Shown here: positions 12,109 through 23,235 of the stretch, piece by piece | Numbering within the stretch: position 1 is the stretch's first letter | How the letters are laid out: each line of letters begins with the position of its first letter | NCBI GenBank assembly: GCA_025991245.1 | Contig: BQMJ01000046.1 | Coordinates: 144,050 to 208,049 of the forward strand | Direction: 5' to 3' | DNA length: 64,000 bases | From: Galdieria partita | Taxonomy: Eukaryota; Rhodophyta; Bangiophyceae; Galdieriales; Galdieriaceae | Notes under the pieces: generated by a model | What the model saw: only the letters and a program-made list of their open reading frames with translations | Databases searched by the model: none | What the model was told of the DNA's origin: nothing | Position numbers and translations under genes: made by a program

Positions 12109-13870
12109 ATGAGACGATGTCGTTTGTATTCGGATCGGCTGACCTTTTTGGTTGCGGTCGATAGACACTTGTCGGGATCTTTTTGTTCCCATATCGTTCA
12201 TAACAACAAGTACCTAAACTATCCCAAAATACTATTTCATTGTGGTGTGTTATCCAAAAGGTGGTTACTTTTGAAAGCGTTATCATTTCCTTGTAGACAA
12301 GAGTCGTTGACAAGTTTGACCAAAAGGTTGTTTGGCTCGACCACCCAATCTACTGGCGACAACTCTTTAGGAATGGAAGCGACGAAGAGAAATGAGTTGG
12401 AAGTTGTTTGTGAAGAATTGTCCAATATGAAGCGTACAGTGAAAGCAAAAGTTCCCAAAGGTGCAAGAGATTTCCTTCCTGAACAAATGGCTATTCGTGA
12501 AAAGGCTTTTCGTATTGTCTCCAAAGTATTTGATCGTCACGGAGCAGTTGCTATTGATACTCCAGTGTTTGAGTTGAAGGAAACTCTAACAGGAAAGTAT
12601 GGAGAAGACTCCAAACTTATCTATGATTTGGCAGACCAAGGCGGTGAACTGTTATCACTGAGATACGACTTGACCGTTCCCTTGGCTAGATTCTTAGCTA
12701 CTCACAAGATAACCAACTTGAAAAGATATCATATAAGTAGAGTGTACCGACGAGATAATCCAGCCATCCAAAGAGGACGTTTTAGAGAGTTTTATCAATG
12801 TGACTTTGATATAGCTGGGAACTTTTCAAGAATGGTTCCTGATGCAGAGGTTGGTTTATTTGGAATATGCAAAGTACTCGTCTCACCTTTGATAGGTCAT
12901 TAAAGTGCTTTGTGAAGTGTTGGATGACTTGGCAGCGGTATCTTCTTTTCATGCAAAGATCCTTTCTAGTTATAAAGTCAAAGTGAATCATCGAGGCTTA
13001 TTAGATTCTATTTTTGAGTTGTGTGGTGTTCCAAAAGAGAAAATTAGGGCAATTAGTTCTGCTGTGGACAAATTAGATAAGGAATCTTGGAACAATGTCC
13101 GATATGAGATGATAGAAAAGAAAGGTTTGGATCCTTGTATAGCAGATAAGATTGGTAGTTATGTACTTCGCCGAGATAATCCACAAAAGATGCTTTCATC
13201 ATTATATGAAGACCCTCATCTTTCTTCTATAGCACGTTCATCTTTGGAAGACATGGAACTTTTGTTAAAATATCTTGAAGACTTGGGAGTAGGAGATTGT
13301 CTTATTTTTGATCTTTCATTAGCAAGGGGATTGGACTATTATACTGGTTTGATATTTGAGGCAGTTTTGACAACCGATAGCAATACTTCATTAGGTTCCA
13401 TTGGTGCCGGTGGTCGTTATGATAACTTGGTGGATATGTTTTCGAGTCGTTCAGTTCCTTGTGTTGGTTGTTCACTGGGTATTGAACGAATATTGACGAT
13501 ATATGAAACTGCTGAAAGAGAATGGGCCAGTTCGATGGGTCGAAAAATAAAAGCGAACAAGACCCAAGTATGGATTGCGTCCATTGGAGAACAAATGATA
13601 AGAGAAAGAATGAAATTGGCTAATGAGTTGTGGAAAGGAAATATTGTAGCAGAGTTTTCGTATGCAGAAAAACCTAAATTGAATAAACAATTACAACATG
13701 CCTTGGAAGAAGAGATTCCGTTGCTTGTGATAATTGGAGAGGATGAACTGAAAAGAGGAATGGTTAATCTAAAGATTTTGGCAACTAACGAACAAAAGGA
13801 GGTCAACAGAACAGAAATTGTAGATGCTGTCAAACAAGCTTTGAATGAGATGGAAGTGGCAATTGAATAA
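12109..13870 (+). CDS. HARS: Histidyl-tRNA synthetase
   Basis: Two exons, 12109-12853 and 12906-13870, give 569 aa. Class II motifs are plain: [26 protein letters not shown], motif 2 [20 protein letters not shown], the histidine-specific [10 protein letters not shown] and [10 protein letters not shown] loops, and motif 3 [10 protein letters not shown]. The C-terminal anticodon-binding domain follows. The first ~88 residues precede the conserved core and are rich in basic, serine and hydrophobic residues, like an organellar targeting sequence; an in-frame ATG at 12373 would give a form without it. A single gene could therefore serve cytosol and organelles through two starts (inference). The intron start at 12854 (GTTTAT) was chosen because it alone keeps [12 protein letters not shown] in frame. 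SEC31 begins 36 bp downstream on the same strand. Confidence 0.92.
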
Positions 13871-13906
13871 TAAAGTCATTGGTTTGGAATCCATTTTCAA
13901 CGCGTT

Positions 13907-16900
13907 ATGGGATTGGTTGGAACAATAGACCGTACAGCCATATTAAGTTGGTGTCCAACCCAAATAGGACAAACAGACTTATTTGTTGTGGCAAGTTATG
14001 GTGGTTCTGTAGACCCCGGATTTGACTCCGGTTCTGTGCTAGAACTTCATTCCTTGGATTCTCGAAGCAACTCAAAAAAGATTGCAGAAAATACATCATC
14101 ACAGGGACCTCTTCAAAAGTTGTGTTCACTTAGCTGCGAAGAAAAGTTTTTGAAACTTTCTTGGGGTAGAAAACCTATTAATGAAGAGCTTGGTTTGGTT
14201 GCTGGAGGTTTCTCAAGTGGCATTGTAAAAGTTTGGGATGTGGACAAACTGACCTCAAGAACGTCTAATACTCCTCTATTTTCAAGCGATAGAAAAGAAG
14301 CAAAGACTAGTAAAGGTCCTGTTTCTGCGTTGGAGTTTAGTCCTTTTATTAGTGGGTTATTGGCGAGTAGCGGCTCCGATTCAGAGTTTTATATTTGGGA
14401 CTTGTCTCTATCAAAGCCTATAGAAGAGAGACAAGTAAAAGGATATTCTTTAGATAGTTCAAACCTTTTCAGAGGTGCTACTGGAGCTTCCAACTTGGCC
14501 AGTGCAGAACTTACTAGTTTGACTTGGAACAAGGGTAACCAGAGAATTCTGGCTACTGGTCATGTATCGGGCTTGTGTGTTATTTGGGATCTAAGTCAAA
14601 AGCGATCCGTCGTTAGTTTTCGTGAAAGCGATACCAAAAAGAGAATATCCTGTCTATCTTGGAGTCCTGTTATTCCAGTTCAAATAATTACAGGCTTTGA
14701 CGATGATAAAGGCTCGTCATTATTCATATGGGATTTGAGAGCTACAAAAGTACCGATGAAAGACCTCAGTACACATGCACGTGGCGTAACATCGGTTTCG
14801 TGGTGTTCGCATGATCCGAGTCTGATCATTTGCACTACAAAAGATAGTCATTGTATTATTCTTCATTCACAAACAGGGGAGTTACTGGGAGAAGTTCCTG
14901 TCGAATCTGGTTGGAATTTTGACGTTCAATGGTCGAATACTTTACCAGGCTTGGTTTCTGTTTGTTCATTGGAAAGCAAAGTTTCCATTTGGAATGTTGT
15001 CACTGGGACAAGTGATTCGATGAGCAACATGCAAGCAACTTCAAGTGCTTTGAAGGACTCATTTGGAGAAGAATTTGCCTCAGGTTTGCCACCCGAAATG
15101 GCTTGGAGCTCACCACGTGACTCGAAAAGGTCGAAAGAAAGTGTTCCTATATTGGGACATTACGCACCTTCATGGATGAAGCGTCGTAGTGGTGTTTCAT
15201 TTTGTTTTGATGGAGCTTTGCTTTATTTCGGTGTTTCTGCTACACATCCAACACAGACATCACCGAGCTTTGTAGAAATCCAACAAACTCATACCAATCC
15301 TGATGTATTGTCTACCAATCATCGTATTCAAGAAATGTTGAGTGAAGGACGACTTCAGTCATTTTGTATGGAGAAAATAAGTCAGAGATCTTCGAAGAAA
15401 GATTGGCGTACAAGCTTTGGTTCAGAAGTACATTTGGATATATGGGAAGCCATTGCACTTTGGTGTAGTACGCATCCCCGACAAGAGTTATTATCCCATC
15501 TTCAAAAATCCATGTCACCAGTCTTTTTAGAAGATACTCCAGGTCTAAGATTGATTGGATATGCCATATGTCCACCTATTTGTGCATTGTCCGATGTTGT
15601 TCCAAAGTCAGCTTCAGATGCTTTGCACCTCTCGGCAAAGGAGCAGATGAATGATCCCATTCAGCAACAACCTTCTGGACCAGCTCCTTGGGAGTTGGAT
15701 GGGCAAGATGACCAGACTGTTCAAAGTTTACAAGAAGACATCGTATCTTCCCATTTGAGTTCACTAGATTTGCAAACAAAGTCAGCGGAGGATAGAACTG
15801 GGAAACTTTCGTCTGATGATAAACCCAAACTTGTTGAATATTTGCTTCAAGGCAATCTTTCAGATGCTGTTGATGCAGCATTTTCTGATAATCAACCAAC
15901 TGAGGCTTTGGTTCTTGCTTCAGTTGGTGGCGTGGAGCTTTTTCGAAATGCGCGAATCAAATATTTGGAATATCAAGCCAATGCAACCCTAGCTTTTATT
16001 GTTGCATGTATAGAAGAAGAAAGTGAGGCGTTGAACATATTGAAGAAACTTCATTTGTCGGATTCCCATTCGATGACTTCTCATCCGTCATCATTGAAAT
16101 GGCAGGAAGCGTTATCTTTGATATTGAATTACGCTCCTTCAGGTCCCACTTTTGTATTGTTATGCAATCAGTTAGGAAATAAGTTACAAGACGAACTACA
16201 TAACTCAAAAGGTGCTGCTCTGTGTTTCTTATGTGCTGGAAATATACCAAAGCTATCCTATTCCTGGGCTTGTGAAGCAAAACAAGTTCCTCATCCACAT
16301 CGTAGATATCGAAATTGGAAGTGGTCGAATACGGAAGACTTGTTAGAATATATTCAACGTTTAATGTTCCTTCGTGGCTGTATTTCGATGAGTGAAAGTG
16401 CATCATTATACAGTGAAGAGTTGAATACCATTGATGAGGAGGCATCGAAGGCATTTTGTGATTATGCAACGCTGCTTCTTGCTGAAGGAGAATGTCAGTC
16501 AGCACTTTCCTATTTGGCACCATTGAATCCTGAAACGCAAGGTACATTTGGTATTGCAGGAGAACTTTTATATCGTACATATTGGAAACTTGGACAATCG
16601 GCTGCCAGTCAGTTGGGTTTTTCAGAGGCTCCTCCTTTTCCTTTTACTTCAGTGGAACCAAAACGAACATTGATAGAAACCGGACATCCGATGAATGCAG
16701 CATCTTCATCACCAAGAAACATGAACCTCAATACTGAGGAAAATATGCCACAGTATGGAGGGCCTCCAGTTTCAGATAGTACATCTTTTGTATCCAATGT
16801 AAGAAATCTACGAGACGCTAGAGATGTTTCAAGATCTTTCGAATCTTTGCAACAGAGTCAGTTTCCTTCCAACGTCTCAGCAATGACCGCTCCGCTTCAT

Positions 16901-18316
16901 TCAGTTAGTGGCCGAGCAGCCCCATTACAAGCAGCTTACTCTGTTTCGCAACCTTCCCTTTATACAGAAAGTATAAGTGCTGTTCCTGGAAGTATTCCAA
17001 CCGATGTTTCCTCAAGAACGACCACAGCAGCGGCATCTGGATATTATCCGCATCCTATTCAAGCACCTCCGTCCTATCAAGAATTGGCCAGTCGTCAAAA
17101 TCAGAATTATCCAAATATTGCGACATCTAGTGAAGCTGCCAACGCTTCAAGAGCGCATCATGGAAACTACAAATACTTCGACCTTTCTGAACAGGTGATG
17201 GGATCCCAAGCGACTTTCAATCAACAACCTTCAACATTCACTGCTCCACCTCCGCCACCAAAGACAGCAACTAGATCTTCTTCAGAAACTTCTTATCTAC
17301 CTAATCAACCAGTCACTTTAGGAAACGTTGTACCTGGAAATCAAGGCACTCTTCCTTCTGCTACGACAGCCACAACGTCGTCATCATTTTCTTCCTCAGC
17401 TTCCATTCCTCCGCCTCCTCCTTCAAACACATTGAATACTTCAATGTATGATAGATCTCGAGTTGAAGCAACAAATGTTGCAACACAGCGGGGTATGGAA
17501 ACCAATAGCCATCTTCAATTTTCATCCACATTAACACCACCTCCACCTACCAATTCAAGTATGCAGAATTGGGCTATGCCTTCTCATACAGTTTCATCGG
17601 GAGAGACAACTGGAACGTATGGAAATATTCCGAGTCAAGCAAATAAGTATTCTGCAACAGGAAATGCCGATGTTCAAGTATCGAAGGAATTGCTATCACA
17701 GCATAAGAGTCCAGCACAAACGACGACTCATGTTAGAAGTGGCATTGAATCTAATTCAGCATCCATATCATCGATGCAGAGACAGCCAAGCGAGCAATCA
17801 ACCATTCCCAGTTTACCGACATCAGGACCATTCAGCAGTGCTTTTTCCAGTTACTCATCTCAAGCAAGCAATCCTAGTAAATCTGCTACGAATATATCCT
17901 CACCACCTATAATGACAGAATCTCCTTCGGGAAAAGATACAAGAGGTCAGATTACTTCTGTACCTACCTTAAGTGTAGCAGATATATCTCGAGTTCCTTC
18001 CAATTACAAATTGGTTGTTGACACATTGCGAGCGTTCTATTCCCATTGTCAATCATTGAATCAGCAACCTATATATAAGAGGAAATTGGATGATGTGAAT
18101 AGAAAATTGGGTCAACTTGTGACGAAATTGAACAACGGTGAAGTAAATGACGAAATTGGAAGCAAGCTGATAGAACTTTGTAAAATGCTTGGACAAGGCA
18201 ACTATGATGGTGCTTCAAAAGTTCAAGTTGTATTAACTCAACAACATTGGGAAGGGAATAGTTCATGGATTATCGCATTGAAACGATTGATAGAAGCTGG
18301 CAAAACAGGTAGTTAG
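13907..18316 (+). CDS. SEC31: SEC31, outer COPII coat subunit
   Basis: A single 1469-aa exon. The N-terminus IDRTAILSWCPTQIGQTDLF and the following WD40 blades (GIVKVWDVD, FYIWDLS, CVIWDLSQ, LFIWDLRA, VSIWNVV) form the beta-propeller. An alpha-solenoid with the ancestral coatomer element follows, including LQGNLSDAVDAAFSDNQPTE and EALVLASVGG. From about residue 950 to 1370 the protein is proline-, serine- and glutamine-rich, with several PPPPP stretches that in relatives bind SEC23. A C-terminal helical domain (YKLVVDTLRAFYSHCQSLNQ) closes it. SEC31 with SEC13 forms the outer cage of ER-export vesicles. The length is at the long end for the family. Confidence 0.92.
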   Translation: MGLVGTIDRTAILSWCPTQIGQTDLFVVASYGGSVDPGFDSGSVLELHSLDSRSNSKKIAENTSSQGPLQKLCSLSCEEKFLKLSWGRKPINEELGLVAGGFSSGIVKVWDVDKLTSRTSNTPLFSSDRKEAKTSKGPVSALEFSPFISGLLASSGSDSEFYIWDLSLSKPIEERQVKGYSLDSSNLFRGATGASNLASAELTSLTWNKGNQRILATGHVSGLCVIWDLSQKRSVVSFRESDTKKRISCLSWSPVIPVQIITGFDDDKGSSLFIWDLRATKVPMKDLSTHARGVTSVSWCSHDPSLIICTTKDSHCIILHSQTGELLGEVPVESGWNFDVQWSNTLPGLVSVCSLESKVSIWNVVTGTSDSMSNMQATSSALKDSFGEEFASGLPPEMAWSSPRDSKRSKESVPILGHYAPSWMKRRSGVSFCFDGALLYFGVSATHPTQTSPSFVEIQQTHTNPDVLSTNHRIQEMLSEGRLQSFCMEKISQRSSKKDWRTSFGSEVHLDIWEAIALWCSTHPRQELLSHLQKSMSPVFLEDTPGLRLIGYAICPPICALSDVVPKSASDALHLSAKEQMNDPIQQQPSGPAPWELDGQDDQTVQSLQEDIVSSHLSSLDLQTKSAEDRTGKLSSDDKPKLVEYLLQGNLSDAVDAAFSDNQPTEALVLASVGGVELFRNARIKYLEYQANATLAFIVACIEEESEALNILKKLHLSDSHSMTSHPSSLKWQEALSLILNYAPSGPTFVLLCNQLGNKLQDELHNSKGAALCFLCAGNIPKLSYSWACEAKQVPHPHRRYRNWKWSNTEDLLEYIQRLMFLRGCISMSESASLYSEELNTIDEEASKAFCDYATLLLAEGECQSALSYLAPLNPETQGTFGIAGELLYRTYWKLGQSAASQLGFSEAPPFPFTSVEPKRTLIETGHPMNAASSSPRNMNLNTEENMPQYGGPPVSDSTSFVSNVRNLRDARDVSRSFESLQQSQFPSNVSAMTAPLHSVSGRAAPLQAAYSVSQPSLYTESISAVPGSIPTDVSSRTTTAAASGYYPHPIQAPPSYQELASRQNQNYPNIATSSEAANASRAHHGNYKYFDLSEQVMGSQATFNQQPSTFTAPPPPPKTATRSSSETSYLPNQPVTLGNVVPGNQGTLPSATTATTSSSFSSSASIPPPPPSNTLNTSMYDRSRVEATNVATQRGMETNSHLQFSSTLTPPPPTNSSMQNWAMPSHTVSSGETTGTYGNIPSQANKYSATGNADVQVSKELLSQHKSPAQTTTHVRSGIESNSASISSMQRQPSEQSTIPSLPTSGPFSSAFSSYSSQASNPSKSATNISSPPIMTESPSGKDTRGQITSVPTLSVADISRVPSNYKLVVDTLRAFYSHCQSLNQQPIYKRKLDDVNRKLGQLVTKLNNGEVNDEIGSKLIELCKMLGQGNYDGASKVQVVLTQQHWEGNSSWIIALKRLIEAGKTGS

Positions 18317-18389
18317 AATTGCTTGAATACACTTGCAATGAATGTCTTTTGAAAAATTCGACTTGGAATAAAATGGCTTCCGAACATGG

Positions 18390-20376
18390 ATGAAATTTTT
18401 CTCTGGAATGTCCCTCCTTTTGTCGATTTGGTCCTCATTCAAAATGAATTTGTTTTGTTGGTTGACGTGCCTCGTCTTCTTTAAATCTTTTCTACTTCTC
18501 TTAACTGTGTTTTGCCTGTTAGGAATCCAAGTTGTCCATTCCAATGAACTGATAAATAACGATGACGGTTTTCGGACTCTTAAACAAATAAGTATGGATT
18601 TGAGTGGTCCACAAGCTATTCGTCAGTTACAGAGAGAAAAAAAGGAATTAGTATACAAACTTGATAAGCAACGCTCGAATTTGCAGTTGATAAAGATGGA
18701 AAGATCTTTTGACATTCAAAGAAAGCATGAAAAAGAGGCTGAAGAATCGTATCTCTTGGATTTAGACACGGAATTAGACAAAAGAGTTGCAGAGTTACAA
18801 CCTATTGTTGATAGTCTTGTTCAAAGGAGAAAGGAATTGGAAGAAAAGATTGAGGTAGTAACTGTGTTGACTGCAAAAGATGTGATTGATGACATGGTTC
18901 ATTGTTAGATGTTGTCCAAAGAAGTGCGTTTTCTTCAGCAGACTACGGGTCAATATTCTTCAGAATTGAATCAATGGTTCGACTATCAAGTATGCAGTAA
19001 CTATTTGTACTAAAAATTTGCTCATCTGGGTTTACAAGGTGGAAAGCTTGCATCCGGCAGCTCAGAGGCTCGTAAGGAAGTCTCGAGAGTTGGCAAGAAT
19101 GACTTGGCAGAATCTACTAACTGCAGTTGATGGTAATGCTTTCTGTAAACTATTCTGCGTATTCTATACTAATATTATTGTCAAGCGAATAAGATATTGA
19201 CGGATCATGTTGCTTCCGAGTTTGATAGATACTTTCATTTGCGTGAGAATTCTATAGAAACCGGAGTGTTGTTTCATCTACTCATTTTGATACCAATCAT
19301 TTGTCTCTTTCGATTCTTGTTTCAGTTTACTCAAATAGCAAAATCTCAGATTACCTGCAAAACCCTCGTCATTTTTGTTTCTTGTTGTCAGATGGCTGTT
19401 TGTATTATGTTTTATTTATTTTCTATCGTTTCTAGGATGGATCCACTTGTCTTGATACAACGTCACTATGCAAACTTTCTTGGTATAGTTGTGATGACTA
19501 TAATGTTGTCTCTGTTAGTCCTTGGAGGATGTTTCATTATTCTTTATTGGAGACAACGTTGTCAGAATATTTTGTCTTGTATATTTGGAATTGGATCAAT
19601 TATGTTTCATTTCTATTGTTGTATATTCAAACCAGCCTTGATGGATGGTAAGTCATGGTATTTTATAGGTATTGACTGCCTATTCTATGAATCGATTTTA
19701 GACCCTTTGGCAGCTATGGGAAGTATTTATCTAATTTATTGTTCAATTTTATACTTTATGATAATGGACTTTCTACCAATCACTAGATGGGACGTTTACC
19801 AAAACTTTCAAAAGGTATGCTCTAAATTATATCACAAGAAGAATCGACTGCTCAACATATTATGGCAAAATAGTGGTTTAGTATCTTTTTAGTTGTCATT
19901 CATATTCATCCGACAAAACTGTATTATTCAATTCTTGAGAACCGCAAATATTTACCGTTTCAGTTTGGTTGGATTTCACGTCAAAAGCTATTGAATGACA
20001 TTAGAACTATACATTGGAGAATACGAAATACGCTTCATAGCTCTTCCATTCAAGTTAAACACTTATTGGAGAAATTGTACAGATTCGTTACAAAGCAATC
20101 CAAGTCCATCATCAACTCTAGGTCGTTCTGTAGTCAGCAGTCACCGGTAAGAAGACATTCAACCAAACTATATTATATAACCACCCATGAATTGGATACT
20201 CAGAAACTGAATATGTTGATAACTTCATCACCAAATTCTATTCATACTTCCCAACACGCTCTTTATAATCCAACCTTAAGACGAGAAAACTCGTCCAACA
20301 GGTGAGTTTGCTTCATTTTGTTGGCTTTTTATTCCAACCTTGTCTTCAACCTAGTCTTCGCTACTTGCCATGGTAA
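18390..20376 (+). CDS. Unrecognised multi-pass membrane protein with N-terminal signal and coiled coil
   Basis: I do not recognise this gene. Proposed exons are 18390-18854, 18909-18989, 19039-19132 and 19186 onward, with further exons from about 19960 and a short last exon ending at 20376. The first exon starts with a hydrophobic signal-like stretch (LLLLTVFCLLGIQVVHS), then a charged coiled coil of about 90 residues (IRQLQREKKELVYKLDKQ). Exon 4 holds about five membrane segments, such as LLILIPIICLFRFLFQF and GIVVMTIMLSLLVLGGCF. The tail is basic and serine-rich. In-frame stops at 18906-18908 and between later exons are explained by short GT-AG introns. The start is uncertain, since several ATGs lie between 18386 and 18441, and the exon 4 3' end and the junction near 19816-19959 are unresolved. 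Confidence 0.5.
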
Positions 20377-20430
20377 TCACTTTCAAGTTTCAATAGAGAA
20401 AGACTGAAAAAAACGCAATGATGATGCTTA

Positions 20431-22003
20431 TTATACTCTCATGTTACCTATGTGGTCTCGAATTCTTTGCATTCTTTGTACTAAATCTTCAAAATGGACA
20501 TTTTGTTCTTCTGTTGGATGCAATGACCTAATGTTATTGAAACCAGTTTGTTCTCCGTTTCTCAAAATTTGATCAAAACGCGGGAGAGTGGAAGGATAAG
20601 AATGTCTAGAAAGAGAATTGCTTCCTTCGTGCAATGCATGAACGAGACCTTCGTTGAATGGAGTCCATTCCGTAGCTCGGCTTCCAATATTGAATCGAAA
20701 ACCAATTCTTAGAGCGTGTCCTCTCCGACCATTGATATCTTCATTTTGCAAGAGTCTTCTCTCTACTGGATTTTCCATCTGTCTTCTCTCTGCTGGATTC
20801 TCATAAGGAACTGTTCCACTTGAACTGTTATTTGAAAGATCTACAGGTGCTCTGCAAGTAGGACAGGACAACTATATTGCGCAATGTTTAGTTTCGTGAA
20901 CATATAATAAACCTTTTTAGAATACCTGTCTTTTCAACCAACTTAATAAACACTTTGGATGAAACATATGACCACATGAAAGTTTTTTGGCATGGCGCAT
21001 ATCTTCTCTACAAATAATACAAGTTCTATCCACTCGGATCATTTCATCCCAAGTGGCATCTGGAAAGCGTTCGTTCATAGTTGCCATCACTTGCTTATAT
21101 CGTAGATATTCTGTATAGTGCTTTTGGAGACGTCGAATAGTCATATACATATCTCGAACAATATGCAAAGGCAATGCATAGACCATATGTATATAAGTAA
21201 AGAATGACATATAGGCACACAACTGCAAAAAATCGGAAACAATTTCACTCCAAAACATCCAAACAGTACGAGGCTCCCATTGTCCACCGTGAGAAATATC
21301 AATCATCACTAAAATATATTTGACTGAAGCAAACAATTGGGAAATTAATAAGATGCCAAACTATGCCAACAACCAATCAATATCTAATATGTGCAACGCA
21401 AAACTCAGCTTACTTCAAACGCAAATAGAACGAAAAAGGATGACCCCTTCAATATTACTCGTTGAATAGAGAATATCAAAAAACTCACGTCACAAACTGT
21501 TAACAGACACAAGAGACAAGATAGTCTCACACTTCGTTGCCAAGTTTGATTGGGAGTCTCTTCAACCTAAACAAGCGTCATCTTCAGCTTGGTACAACAA
21601 CATACACTACACATACAAAGTCAACACGGTCTTTGGCAAGCCAATGAAATATTTTGAAAAACAACAAGACTGAGAACAAGACAAGGAAACCTATCCCAAA
21701 CTCTTCCCGAAAGATGGACATGGCCAGAAAAGTTTCCAGTACAGTTTCTTTGGTTCTAAAGGTCAACATTTCAACCTCTCTTGAACGAAGGTTTCCTAAT
21801 AAAAGCAACTGTAGACCTTTGCCAACACACAACGCCAAAGAAGCCACAAAGTTTCCAAGTGCAAGTAAGGAAAACTTGGAAACCAAAAAATAATTGACTG
21901 CTCTATAGAAATATATTTGAAACCAGAAAGCTCGAAGAACAGCAAATATAACTAAGAAAAAGGAAGCAGACATGTAGATCCAAAAGGAAACTCTCCAAAC
22001 CAT
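20431..22003 (-). CDS. HRD1: HRD1/synoviolin-type ERAD E3 ubiquitin ligase
   Basis: Four exons, 22003-21617, 21566-21414, 21360-20926 and 20871-20431, join in phase 0 to 471 aa. Exon 1 carries membrane helices and the HRD1 block FREEFGIGFLVLF plus FFKIFHWLAKDRVDF. Exon 3 ends in a RING-H2 finger, CIICREDMRHAKKLSCGHMF then HPKCLLSWLKRQ, completed by CPTCRAP in exon 4. HRD1 is the channel-forming ubiquitin ligase of ER-associated degradation. The tail after the RING is short and lacks obvious long proline-rich repeats. The ATG at 22003 lies only 15 bp from the divergent hydrolase ATG; an internal ATG at 21973 is an alternative start. Confidence 0.88.
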
Positions 22004-22018
22004 ACTTCAAATGTGCCA

Positions 22019-23159
22019 ATGAAAGTTTATCAACCAAAGGCTTTTCAGCCTCCCTGTTGGACCCGACTTGGTGGACACTTTCAAACTATTTTTGGAAGTA
22101 TTTTTCCCATACCCAATATAAGATATGATAAAAGAAGACGTTTTTTCACTCCCGATGGAGATTTCTTTGATGTGGATATTGTTTTTGCCTGTGACAAACA
22201 GAAGCCTTATGTGGTTGTCTGCCATGGCTTGGAGTCTTCTGCGCACTCCTCACATTCTTTGAGAATAGTCGAAAGTTTTGCAGCTCTAGATTGGAATGTA
22301 TTTGCAATCAACTATAGAGGTTGTTCTGGAGTTCCCAATCGAACCTTGAGAACCTACCATGTTGGATTTACGGAAGACCTGGAACTGTTAACCAAAACTA
22401 TCTATGAAGAGACAGAAGGAAGTTGTACAATATATTTGGCTGGTATTTCTTTGTTTTTATGTTAATTTATTTGTTTGTTCTATTTCATATCGAGGCTTTA
22501 GTTTAGGAGGGAATATTATTATCAAGTTTTTAGGTGAGTTGGGAAGCACAGCATATGAACGTCGTATATTAGGAGCCGCAGTTGCTTGCGTACCTCTCAA
22601 TCCCTTTTATTGTCAACCTAAAGCAGATCGAGGTATTTCCAAATGGATATATGTGAGAAGATTTCTATCTTCCTTTAAACAAAAAGCAGAAGAACAACAC
22701 AACAGATTTGCCAAAGCATTGGATATTCAACGATTGCGAAAGATAACTACTATAGGAGAACTTGATGACTATTATATATCTAAAGGTATAGAGTTTTGAT
22801 TGTGCTTGTCATAGTTACATTTATCATTTGAAGTGTTTGGTTTTAATGGAAAGGAAGACTATTATAGAAAGAATGGAGGTGAATTCTTTTTGCCTTTTGT
22901 AAGAGTACCTTTGCTTGTTCTTCAGTCAAAGAATGATCCTATTGTGGATACGGAACACTTGCCATGTCCGCAATTATTTGAATCTCTTCCTATTCATTTT
23001 GTAAGAATACTTGGTTGTTTGAAAGAATAACTTATGGAAACAATCTAGTTGTATACAGAGTATGGTGGACACTGTGGATATTTCAATGGATTCTTTCAAC
23101 CTTCTTATATGGCACAAGAACTTTCGCACTTTTTGTTGTTTGTCAATAAAAGTTGTTGA
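22019..23159 (+). CDS. Alpha/beta hydrolase, YheT/ABHD1-3/EMB8 family
   Basis: Four exons, 22019-22442, 22495-22785, 22834-23000 and 23061-23159, give 326 aa. The N-terminus has PCWTRLGGHFQTIFGSI, typical of the YheT/EMB8 family. The fold shows VVCHGLESSAHSSHSLR, the middle NYRGCSGVPN, and the nucleophile elbow GFSLGGN assembled across intron 1. LLVLQSKNDPIV carries the acid residue region and YGGHCGYF the catalytic histidine. Family members hydrolyse ester bonds in lipids or small esters; the substrate is unknown. The last junction was placed at 23060/23061 to keep YGGHCG in frame; another AG two bases earlier breaks the frame. The proteasome gene follows on the same strand within 80 bp. Confidence 0.82.
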
Positions 23160-23235
23160 GATGATCATCGTCGTATGATTATCATTTGGGTGAGTGGACT
23201 AATCATTGTTTTGGGTGGTGACTGAGAAAGATTAA

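Noticed and set aside
12854-12905. Two separate HisRS half-genes or a frameshift between open frames near 12.9 kb
   Set aside because: A 52-bp intron joins them and restores the conserved DAEVVLCEVL text, so it is one gene.
18906-18908. In-frame TAG in the unknown membrane-protein gene, suggesting a pseudogene or readthrough
   Set aside because: A 54-bp GT-AG intron (18855-18908) removes it and keeps phase, and the following exons stay in frame.
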